From the IMG/VR virus record IMGVR_UViG_3300007770_000053, positions 1-32,196 of that record: 32,196 nucleotides of DNA; one strand, given 5' to 3'. A program made the position numbers and the translations under genes. This document shows, one piece after another, positions 1 to 5,416 of this stretch; the stretch's first letter is position 1; every line of letters starts with the position of its first letter. The notes below the pieces were generated by a model that searched no databases, was not told the DNA's origin, and saw nothing but the letters and a program-made list of their open reading frames with translations. The DNA comes from a virus.

Positions 1-119
1 TATATAATTCTCTCATATCAACTTTATCTATTAGCCTATCTAAGTTTTTTCTCATTAAAATATCCTTGCCATTGATTATATTTACACATCTCTTAATGTT
101 ACTTTAAGGTTTGGGTTCC
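1..119. repeat. Terminal direct repeat, left copy (identical to 32078-32196)
   Basis: Bases 1-119 match 32078-32196 with no difference, and the match stops exactly at the window end. The simplest reading is a circular molecule written with a 119-bp assembler overlap, giving a unique length of about 32,077 bp. The join is coherent: the minus-strand gene that starts at 55 continues as 32132-31758. A caution is that bases 1-48 also occur at 363-410, so the ends lie inside a repeat-rich locus. A collapsed tandem array could look the same. Confidence 0.9.
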
Positions 120-442
120 AAGTTTCTTTAGATCTCTTTATTTGTGCGTGGAAACTTTTATAATAATTTCTTCTTTCTATTGCTAATTCATGATAAAACA
201 ACTGCCTTAATCTGAAATTCATAGGGAAACCATATTTTTTTGAACGTTCTATCACAGACATTGCTGCCTTTTCAATTTTCTTAGTTGTTCTTTTTCTATT
301 GATGTTTTTAATTAATTCTTTTTTATAGATTTCCATTGTTAATTTCCTTATGTCGATATGTGTATATAATTCTCTCATATCAACTTTATCTATTAGCCTA
401 TCTAAGTTTTTTTTTGAACTCCTTTATATTCTTCTGTTCCAT
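82..442 (-). pseudogene. Frameshifted chimeric nonapeptide-repeat gene
   Basis: An ATG at 442 lies 5 nt after the stop of the upstream gene and opens MEQKNIKEFKKK, then stops at 398-400. Removing one A from the A9 run (407-415 on the plus strand) would join it to the frame reading NLDRLIDKVDMRELYTHIDIRKL and ending at 82, about 119 residues. Without slippage only an ATG at 378 with no ribosome binding site is available (98 aa). The N-terminal half shares the 9-residue repeat and a 176-bp DNA block with 31952-32127. The C-terminal half (FRLRQLFYHEL...RRNYYKSFHAQIKRSKETWNPNLK) resembles, in order, pieces of the genes at 29392-29712, 28099-28395 and the TerS copy. It may be a slippage-expressed gene or a decayed chimera. 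Its function is unknown. Confidence 0.55.
237..412. repeat. 176-bp direct repeat, copy A (copy B 31952-32127)
   Basis: Copies A and B align without gaps with only about four substitutions. The block encodes the 9-residue-repeat N-terminal half of two neighbouring minus-strand genes. At the left edge both copies run into TTTTTGAA, which is also present at the matching place in the gene at 29042-29353. At the right edge they diverge inside a T run. Confidence 0.9.
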
Positions 443-447
443 TGTGA

Positions 448-756
448 TTACTCTATTTTTTCATCTATCTTTAACTTCGCGTTGCTTAATATTGATTTTA
501 GATTAATACGCCTTGCGCTTGATTTTAGATTTAGTTTATCGTTTATTGCGCTTCTAATCTCTTCAGTTATTTTATCCATATCGATATATTTAACTAATTC
601 TCGTATGAGGATTTTTGATATTAACTTCTCTATTTCGAGTTCCTCGACTATTAACTTATAATTTATTTCTTTAGCCATTTTTCTTACATCACATTCATCA
701 ATTATTTTTTTTACGTCTATGCTTTCTACAAATATTCTTACATCATCTTCATTCAT
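448..756 (-). CDS. Nonapeptide-repeat helical protein, first gene of the terminase operon
   Basis: I do not recognise the family. The ATG at 756 is chosen because AAGGTG lies 5 nt upstream. An upstream in-frame ATG at 792 falls on the predicted transcription start and has no ribosome site. The 102-residue product consists almost wholly of 9-residue units: DVRIFVESI, DVKKIIDEC, DVRKMAKEI, NYKLIVEEL, EIEKLISKI, LIRELVKYI, DMDKITEEI and so on. Each has an acidic or Asn first residue, a basic residue near position 4 and hydrophobic residues at positions 2, 5 and 9. Similar 9-mers (for example VDLDAVLDR) occur in some actinobacterial proteins of unknown role. It lies directly downstream of the promoter at 799-826 and 5 nt upstream of the frameshifted paralogue. 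It has no Cys pattern, signal peptide or membrane segment. Function unknown. Confidence 0.7.
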   Translation of the reverse strand: MNEDDVRIFVESIDVKKIIDECDVRKMAKEINYKLIVEELEIEKLISKILIRELVKYIDMDKITEEIRSAINDKLNLKSSARRINLKSILSNAKLKIDEKIE

Positions 757-798
757 CAGTACACCTTTTTGTGACAGGTTAACTTTATACATGCTCTA

Positions 799-826
799 AT
801 AGTATCAAGTTAATATACACATGCAA
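799..826 (-). promoter_or_regulatory. Sigma70-like promoter of the terminase operon (TTGCAT-16-TACTAT)
   Basis: Read on the minus strand, TTGCAT (826-821) and TACTAT (804-799) are separated by 16 bp. The predicted start is near 792, giving a leader of about 36 nt before the ATG at 756. The same -35 hexamer and spacing occur at 2527-2554 and 3383-3410. Confidence 0.6.
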
Positions 827-1286
827 ATACCGGTTGGGGTCTTAGGTATACCATAAACTATTAAAACAAAAAAAGCAACTATTATTGTTTTATAACTCAT
901 AAGCTAAATCAACTTAGATCTTTCTTAATAATTTATAATAAATAATCTATAATTATATTGATGCCATCTTATCATTTGATTATAGTGTTCCACAAACAAT
1001 TGTTTAAAAAACATCCTCACTAATGTTTCATATATCCATTAAACCTTCTATTGTTATAGATTTTTAAATAACAAATCAACAATGAATCATTAACCTATTG
1101 ATTAAGCTAATAAAACATTGTTGACTTGGTTATGTAATTACTATTTCCCTGCTGCCACACCCTCTATTAGATCTCCACCTGCAGGAATATTGTTGTCCAA
1201 TACCAAGGAAATTGCTAATTATTGGTCATAATGCCAGTAACTAAAAAAACATTTTATTGTTTTTTTCCCATCCTGCCTGCCTTATA
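827..1286. other. Intergenic region without a convincing gene
   Basis: About 460 bp lie between the terminase-operon promoter and the end of the putative lipoprotein gene. I see only short open frames without ribosome sites, and no tRNA-like fold. The stretch from about 1135 to 1215 is less AT-rich than its surroundings. It could hold an origin or packaging (pac) site next to the terminase operon, but nothing in the sequence shows this. Confidence 0.4.
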
Positions 1287-1427
1287 TTAATCATTCCCCC
1301 TCATCTGCCCATCTAAAAATTCCTTCCATTGCTCATCGGAATGAGCTATTTCGTATGTAGTAGGATTGGGAGATGGATCAATATTGCATCCAAGAAAGGT
1401 TAAACTTCCAATCAATAGTAACCCCAT
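1287..1427 (-). CDS. Putative small lipoprotein
   Basis: The frame reads MGLLLIGSLTFLGC followed by a Pro/Asn-rich tail (NIDPSPNPTTYEIAH) and a short polar C-terminus. That is a hydrophobic stretch ending in a Cys with a lipobox-like LGC, as in bacterial lipoproteins and phage Rz1-type outer spanins. The frame stays open upstream and includes RRIILKLLL just before the ATG. A charged n-region would improve a signal peptide, so the true start may be a non-ATG codon further upstream (frame open to a TTG at 1598). No gene overlaps it and no partner inner spanin was identified beside it. A spanin role is only a suggestion. Confidence 0.4.
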   Translation of the reverse strand: MGLLLIGSLTFLGCNIDPSPNPTTYEIAHSDEQWKEFLDGQMRGND

Positions 1428-1737
1428 TAATAATAATTTTAAAATAATTCGCCTCTGTGTATTTGTTAATTTGAAGGCGCTTGCGTTGGTCTTATTACCT
1501 ATAATCGGCTTACCATATAACTTTTTTATTCCAAAAAGAAAAGAAACAATATTAGAATAATTTAATCTAATGTATTTATTTTTAATTATATATAACAAGT
1601 TTTACAAAAGAAAACATAGCATTTGCCTATAGAATTTTAATAATTGCCAATGTTTTTATTAATTAATTATTCAGGTGCTTCTGAAACATTGCAACCCCTA
1701 CAGGAAATAAAAAATAATATTTTTATACCAAATAAAA
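1428..1737. other. Intergenic region, possible upstream extension of the lipoprotein frame
   Basis: No gene with a ribosome site is visible here. The minus-strand frame of the putative lipoprotein remains open to a TTG at 1598. The rest, to the terminator at 1738, is AT-rich and featureless. Confidence 0.4.
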
Positions 1738-1775
1738 AAGCCTAGGTATCTCAAAAAAATGAGACACCTAGGCTT
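1738..1775 (-). terminator. Rho-independent terminator after the coiled-coil membrane protein gene
   Basis: A 16-bp stem with one mismatch (AAGCCTAGGTATCTCA paired with TGAGACACCTAGGCTT) encloses a 6-nt loop. On the minus strand it is followed by a six-T run. It lies 22 nt downstream of the stop at 1798. Confidence 0.85.
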
Positions 1776-1797
1776 GCATGATATGGTATAGATTTAC

Positions 1798-2496
1798 TTA
1801 TTCGGGGTCATAATTCAATGATCTGTTAGCAAAGAGAGAGGGTTTATGTTCCTTTTTTGTTACTTTAGTTTCAATCATCTTTTGGTTTTCTAAAATTTGC
1901 TGTGTAAGTTTTTTATCTTTTTCCATTAATTCGCCTACAACCTTTTTTACTTCCTCTATGAAAATATTTTTTTTATGCACTTCCTTCTCTAATAAACCAA
2001 TCCTCTTTTTATTAATATCCACATTGAAGTCAACCCTTAAAATAATTCGTTGGTTATCTTTTATTTTTGTTTGATTGTCACCTATGCTATCAATTAACTC
2101 CCTATTCTTTACAATTATTTTTTTATATATAGCAAATTCCCTGCGATCTTCACGCGTATTGTCTTCAATTGAATCAAGACGTCCACTTGCATCACGCAAA
2201 GGATTATCCACAAGTTCACGACGTTGAATTTCAGTTTTTTGCCATACTACCCATATCCCAAAAGCACATGCTATGCTAATAGCCGTAAGTACGGGGATAA
2301 TAACATAAGTTTTAATATAACCATTGTCCTCATCTAAAGCTTTATTTATTTTTTCTCGTAATGAACTTACTTCTTTTTCTAATTCTTTTATTACTTCTGC
2401 TTGCTTATTTGCATCCATGTTAGTAGCCCCCAAATAATTTGGAGCAAAAATAAAAGATATGCAGATAAACGCAATAATGAAATTTCTCATAAACAT
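1798..2496 (-). CDS. Signal-anchored coiled-coil membrane protein
   Basis: The family is not recognised. The 232 residues start with a signal-like segment (MRNFIIAFICISFIFAPNYLGA, residues 3-24). A Lys/Glu-rich predicted coiled coil follows at about 28-60, then a clear membrane span (residues about 65-86, ending GIWVVWQ). A long charged helical region fills the rest (about 90-220). This suggests an envelope protein with two helical domains flanking a membrane span. An AAGGAT ribosome site precedes the ATG at 2496; a second ATG at 2490 is equally usable. The promoter, leader and first codons (AAGGATTA...ATGAGAAATTT) match those of the gene at 2840-3349, so the two are probably co-regulated. 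It may modify the host envelope (exclusion or lysis), but this is inference. Confidence 0.7.
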   Translation of the reverse strand: MFMRNFIIAFICISFIFAPNYLGATNMDANKQAEVIKELEKEVSSLREKINKALDEDNGYIKTYVIIPVLTAISIACAFGIWVVWQKTEIQRRELVDNPLRDASGRLDSIEDNTREDRREFAIYKKIIVKNRELIDSIGDNQTKIKDNQRIILRVDFNVDINKKRIGLLEKEVHKKNIFIEEVKKVVGELMEKDKKLTQQILENQKMIETKVTKKEHKPSLFANRSLNYDPE

Positions 2497-2526
2497 AATT
2501 AATCCTTAATGTTAAAGTGTATCTTT

Positions 2527-2554
2527 ATAGTAACATGTTTTTTAAACAATGCAA
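2527..2554 (-). promoter_or_regulatory. Sigma70-like promoter with operator-like dyad (TTGCAT-16-TACTAT)
   Basis: On the minus strand, TTGCAT (2554-2549) and TACTAT (2532-2527) are 16 bp apart. The spacer contains GCATTGTTT...AAACATG, an imperfect dyad that could bind a repressor. The roughly 90-bp segment from about 2480 to 2572 is closely repeated at about 3337-3431 before the next gene. Confidence 0.65.
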
Positions 2555-2631
2555 GTACTTTTTACACATAAATGCATTTTTTTTATAATAAATACTTTTA
2601 ATTATGAATAAAGCTGTCAAATATTTATATA

Positions 2632-2704
2632 TCGCGGGGGAAGGATTTGAACCTCCGACCTCCGGGTTATGAGCCCGACAAGCTTCCAACTGCTCCACCC
2701 CGCA
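2632..2704 (-). tRNA. Initiator tRNA-fMet (CAT anticodon)
   Basis: The minus strand folds into a full 73-nt cloverleaf. The acceptor GCGGGG pairs with CCCCGC. The first and last acceptor bases are a weak U1/G72 pair. The D stem is GAGC/GCTT with an A11-U24 pair. The anticodon arm TCGGG-CTCATAA-CCCGG has the three stacked G-C pairs typical of initiator tRNA. The T arm is GGAGG-TTCAAAT-CCTTC. CCA is not encoded. The weak 1:72 pair, A11-U24 and three G-C pairs are established bacterial initiator hallmarks, so this is fMet and not elongator Met or Ile2. It has its own promoter at 2720-2748. Confidence 0.95.
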
Positions 2705-2719
2705 ATGTAGATATAATAT

Positions 2720-2748
2720 ATAATAGCAGTATTGTTTTATTATGTCAA
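2720..2748 (-). promoter_or_regulatory. Near-consensus promoter for tRNA-fMet (TTGACA-17-TATTAT)
   Basis: On the minus strand TTGACA (2748-2743) and TATTAT (2725-2720) are separated by 17 bp. They point at the tRNA, whose 5' end is about 15 nt downstream. It is one of the closest matches to the sigma70 consensus noticed in the window. Confidence 0.75.
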
Positions 2749-2777
2749 TTCCCTTATATTATGAATCATTAAAACTT

Positions 2778-2816
2778 AAAAAACCTAGACACTTTAAAAT
2801 AAATGCCTAGGTTTTT
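2778..2816 (-). terminator. Terminator after the 2840-3349 gene
   Basis: AAAAACCTAG and CTAGGTTTTT form a 10-bp stem around an 18-nt loop, with a T run on the minus strand. It lies 24 nt beyond the stop at 2840 and separates that gene from the tRNA promoter. Confidence 0.65.
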
Positions 2817-2839
2817 ATAATAGATTGTAATATTTTTAT

Positions 2840-3349
2840 TTACATACAATCCTCATTATATGCATCTTCAAAGAGAATGCCGAACATTATGTGCCCGACT
2901 ATTTTATTATTAATGTCGTCTATTGGCCATTTAATATTCTTGCTATCTTTTTCAGCTGCTATTTCCATGTCTTCAATTTCTTCCTGGGATACCACTGGAA
3001 TCACACCATCTTCCCCTGGAATTCCTATTGCTTTGTAGTCAAGTTTTCTAGTCAGTATTAGACAATTAGGATGCAGGTGCTTTTCTCTTAAATGATCCCA
3101 ATATAAACATCCCTCCACACCACAAAACATGTCATCTCCATTAACAATGACCCTGTAAGAAGAACAATAAAAACTCACGTTTGGAGTATTTGTTAATTCC
3201 CCTATTGTTCTTGTAGAACAAATTATTGGTTCCTCTATTTCTTGTATTCTATCTGTAGTTACTCTATATTTTCTAAATCTTGTTACATGTTCAACTCCAA
3301 GATCTACCAATACTTTATATCTTTTTTCAGCTCCAATCAAATTTCTCAT
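2840..3349 (-). CDS. Unknown 169-residue protein with a Cys/His cluster
   Basis: Not recognised. It has no signal peptide or membrane span. Residues about 74-97 (MFCGVEGCLYWDHLREKHLHPNC) hold a compact set of Cys and His (C-x4-C, then H, H, H and C) that could bind zinc. The C-terminal third is acidic. The ATG at 3349 has AAGGAT 8 nt upstream. Its promoter, leader and first three codons are a near copy of those of the 1798-2496 gene, suggesting one regulator controls both. A terminator follows. A small DNA- or protein-binding phage protein is possible but not shown. Confidence 0.65.
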   Translation of the reverse strand: MRNLIGAEKRYKVLVDLGVEHVTRFRKYRVTTDRIQEIEEPIICSTRTIGELTNTPNVSFYCSSYRVIVNGDDMFCGVEGCLYWDHLREKHLHPNCLILTRKLDYKAIGIPGEDGVIPVVSQEEIEDMEIAAEKDSKNIKWPIDDINNKIVGHIMFGILFEDAYNEDCM

Positions 3350-3382
3350 AAATATAATCCTTAATGTTGAGGTGTATCTTAT

Positions 3383-3410
3383 ATGGTAGCATGTTTTTTA
3401 AACAATGCAA
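3383..3410 (-). promoter_or_regulatory. Sigma70-like promoter with operator-like dyad (TTGCAT-16-TACCAT)
   Basis: On the minus strand TTGCAT (3410-3405) and TACCAT (3388-3383) are 16 bp apart. The spacer reads TGTTTAAAAAACATGC, almost identical to that at 2527-2554. A leader carrying AAGGAT leads to the ATG at 3349. Confidence 0.65.
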
Positions 3411-3502
3411 GTACTTTTTATGTATAATTATAATGTTTTTTTTGCTGGGTATGTTTAAAATTACTTTACATTTGAAAATATAATATATATACTTACGGTT
3501 AA

Positions 3503-3529
3503 TTTAGTCTTATAATTTAAAAGACTAAA
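3503..3529 (+). promoter_or_regulatory. Operator-like inverted repeat over a -10 box before the Panacea gene
   Basis: TTTAGTCTT (3503-3511) and AAGACTAAA (3521-3529) are perfect 9-bp inverted arms. A TATAAT hexamer at 3511-3516 lies at the inner edge of the left arm and runs into the spacer. No good -35 hexamer is visible, as in promoters that depend on an activator or are tightly controlled. Placement 31 nt before the ATG fits autoregulation of a toxin-antitoxin operon. Confidence 0.5.
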
Positions 3530-3559
3530 AGCGAATAAATATGTTTTAATGGATACAAG

Positions 3560-4258
3560 ATGCCCATCAAAAAAAAGAAAAAAATAGTAGAAGGGCAAAC
3601 TAAACGTATAGTTGCACCCTCCATATCAGGACCACATGATGCTTGGAAATTTAGTAATCCTGATCATGGCTTTCCAACGCTTCCTTGTAAACCAAGTAGC
3701 CTTTTCCGTGCTTGTCAGAAGCTAAATGATTGGGCATTAGCTGAATCAGTTGAAATGGTAACTCAATATTTTTCGATATTATTAAGCAGCGGAAGAAATG
3801 TTCATACGACAACCTCAAGAATTATGCAAAACTTATTGTTTTTCGCACAAGGGTATTCCTTATTTTTTCATAATGCAAGATTATTTAATAGCGAACTTCT
3901 TGCTTGGCCTCATGGAGCAAGGTGTCCTGCAGCGTATCCCGCTGATCAAGACGTTGAACTACTAGACTTCATCCCTGATAGACAAATCTTGCCACAAGCC
4001 GCAAGAAATATAATTTTTTCAGTATATTCAAAGTATAGCCTATATACTTCAAAAGAATTAGTTAGAAAAATCAAAAGTTATGAGGTTTGGAAGAAGGCAT
4101 ATAGATCCATTACTAAAGAAATGATCGATCCAGAAATAAGATGTACATTTGATTCAGAGGTTTTAACGCCTGCAAGAGAATCGGAAGAAGAAATAACACA
4201 AATGGCAAATAAACTAGAAAAACAATTTGCAAATAAAATACAAATAAACCTAACGTAA
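3560..4258 (+). CDS. Panacea-domain protein (DUF4065/GepA type), likely antitoxin
   Basis: Residues about 87-135 (QNLLFFAQGYSLFFHNARLF...LLAWPHGARCPAAYP) match the Panacea signature, in which a helix reading LLYxAQGxxL is followed by LFxxxxxAWxxGPxxP. Panacea proteins are established antitoxins that neutralise unrelated toxins encoded beside them, often in phages. The N-terminus is Lys-rich (KKKKK) and the C-terminal 40 residues are charged. The domain sits in the middle of a 232-residue protein. GGAT lies 6 nt before the ATG. It is followed 39 nt later by a small gene with a strong ribosome site, the usual position for a partner toxin. It is probably autoregulated through the inverted repeat at 3503-3529. 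The family call is strong; the antitoxin role is inferred from family and context. Confidence 0.75.
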   Translation: MPIKKKKKIVEGQTKRIVAPSISGPHDAWKFSNPDHGFPTLPCKPSSLFRACQKLNDWALAESVEMVTQYFSILLSSGRNVHTTTSRIMQNLLFFAQGYSLFFHNARLFNSELLAWPHGARCPAAYPADQDVELLDFIPDRQILPQAARNIIFSVYSKYSLYTSKELVRKIKSYEVWKKAYRSITKEMIDPEIRCTFDSEVLTPARESEEEITQMANKLEKQFANKIQINLT

Positions 4259-4297
4259 TTTTATAACATAATGTCTTATGACAAAGGAAATAGTAAA

Positions 4298-4549
4298 ATG
4301 CAAAAACTACAAAATTTACTAAGTTTTGCAGCTAGCAAAATTTCAGGTATTATGATGTTCTTTTCAAAAGAAGGAGTTAATGCAAGAAATACATACAAGG
4401 AAATAATTAAAGATATCGCTATAATAAAAGATATATTTGAATGTTTAACTGATTTTAAAAAGTATCATCAAGATATTAGTCAGAAAAAAATAGATGATTT
4501 ACATGCTGAACATATTGGCCCAAAAACTAAAAAAAATCAATCAGAATAA
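4298..4549 (+). CDS. Small protein partnered with the Panacea gene, candidate toxin
   Basis: The ATG at 4298 is preferred because AAGGA lies 9 nt upstream. The in-frame ATG at 4271 has no ribosome site. The 83-residue product starts with an amphipathic or weakly hydrophobic helix (LQNLLSFAASKISGIMMFF). A charged helical body with many Lys and Ile (KEIIKDIAIIKDIFECL) follows. I recognise no toxin fold. Known Panacea partners vary widely and include small membrane-active peptides, so the position supports a toxin role without proving it. A 10-bp hairpin follows the stop. Confidence 0.55.
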   Translation: MQKLQNLLSFAASKISGIMMFFSKEGVNARNTYKEIIKDIAIIKDIFECLTDFKKYHQDISQKKIDDLHAEHIGPKTKKNQSE

Positions 4550-4569
4550 TTAAATGTATATGGCATCAG

Positions 4570-4601
4570 CATAACAACTTTGGGCCATCTTAGTTGTTAT
4601 G
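4570..4601 (+). promoter_or_regulatory. Hairpin between the Panacea pair and ssb
   Basis: CATAACAACT and AGTTGTTATG form a perfect 10-bp stem with a 12-nt loop. There is no T run, so it is more likely an attenuator, RNA stability element or operator than a terminator. The 8-bp palindrome TAGCGCTA (4603-4610) follows, just before the ssb ribosome site. Confidence 0.4.
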
Positions 4602-4622
4602 TTAGCGCTAGGAGAATGATAC

Positions 4623-5087
4623 ATGTCGTTAGGAATAAATAAAGTTATATTGATAGGACACGTAGGAGCATCACCTTCAACTAATCTTGATCAATCAAAA
4701 ACAATAGTAAGCTATTTCCCATTAGCAATCGGATCAACATATAAAAAAAATGATGAATGGATTCCAAAAACTATATGGGTTGATATTAAATGTTTTGGGA
4801 AATTAGCAGAAACTGCATTAAAAACACTTACAAAAGGTTCTCAAATATTTATAGAGGGAAAGTTAAATATAAATGAATGGACAAACGATGCTGGAATTAA
4901 AACAAAAAAAATAGAAATAATTGCCTTAATGATTAGATATTTATTTATAAAAAATACAGTTGGAAACGAAAAAGATTTAGAACAAGAAACAAATAAAGAA
5001 AGCGAAGAACATGCAAACAAAAAATTACCCAATCGTACAACAATTACAAATCTTACATACAATGAAGAGTCAGATGTACCTTTTTAG
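4623..5087 (+). CDS. ssb: Single-strand DNA-binding protein
   Basis: This is a 154-residue SSB that coats single-stranded DNA during replication and recombination. The OB fold occupies residues 1-110. It opens INKVILIGHVGASP, and WVDIKCFGKLAETALKTLTKGSQIFIEGKL is the conserved core strand-helix-strand. A short Lys/Glu-rich linker ends in EESDVPF, the acidic tail with terminal Phe that recruits partner proteins in bacterial SSBs. AGGAG lies 8 nt before the ATG. It is the third gene of the plus-strand block after the Panacea pair and ends before a bidirectional stem-loop. In phages, Sak4-type recombination proteins need a cognate SSB, and a Sak4-like gene lies at 8285-9088. Confidence 0.95.
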   Translation: MSLGINKVILIGHVGASPSTNLDQSKTIVSYFPLAIGSTYKKNDEWIPKTIWVDIKCFGKLAETALKTLTKGSQIFIEGKLNINEWTNDAGIKTKKIEIIALMIRYLFIKNTVGNEKDLEQETNKESEEHANKKLPNRTTITNLTYNEESDVPF

Positions 5088-5179
5088 TAATAAATAAAAT
5101 AATTATTATTGTTACTATTTATTTTAAATATATTTATGAAATAAATATTAACATAGTAACCTAATTCATCACAACACCG

Positions 5180-5224
5180 TAAGAAGCCCCTTATAGGTTT
5201 TTATAACCTATAAGGGGCTTCTTA
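5180..5224 (+). terminator. Perfect 20-bp stem-loop terminator between convergent genes
   Basis: TAAGAAGCCCCTTATAGGTT (5180-5199) and its exact reverse complement (5205-5224) enclose a 5-nt loop. It lies between the plus-strand ssb gene and the minus-strand small membrane gene. The tail is only weakly T-rich on the plus side and absent on the minus side. The unusually long stem may also protect 3' ends. Confidence 0.75.
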
Positions 5225-5237
5225 TTTATATGCAATT

Positions 5238-5363
5238 TTAAAAAAAAATAGATTTTATGATATTTGATTTTGCACTAAACATCGCTAGATCACAAGCCGA
5301 CCCACATATTAAACATACTATTGATAGTATTATTAAGAATATTATTTGACCTTCATTATCCAT
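5238..5363 (-). CDS. Small single-span membrane protein (41 aa)
   Basis: The ATG at 5363 has a perfect AGGAGG ribosome site 6 nt upstream, which is why this short frame is called. The product is MDNEGQ followed by the membrane span IIFLIILSIVCLICG and a short polar and basic tail (FSAKSNIIKSIFF). It has no lipobox. A second gene of this design, with a similar upstream sequence, lies at 26439-26573. A holin-like, toxin-like or small regulatory membrane peptide is possible. It follows the serine recombinase gene by about 50 nt. Confidence 0.6.
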   Translation of the reverse strand: MDNEGQIIFLIILSIVCLICGSACDLAMFSAKSNIIKSIFF

Positions 5364-5416
5364 TGCTGTCCTCCTTTTTTAGTAATAGTTTATTTTCTTG
5401 GAAATATTTTTATTTT

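Noticed and set aside
240-410. CRISPR array or iteron set among the repeats near the ends
   Set aside because: The repeats are few, long, coding and irregularly placed; there are no regularly spaced short repeats.
2632-2704. Elongator tRNA-Met or tRNA-Ile2
   Set aside because: Three stacked G-C pairs in the anticodon stem, a weak 1:72 pair and A11-U24 point to an initiator.
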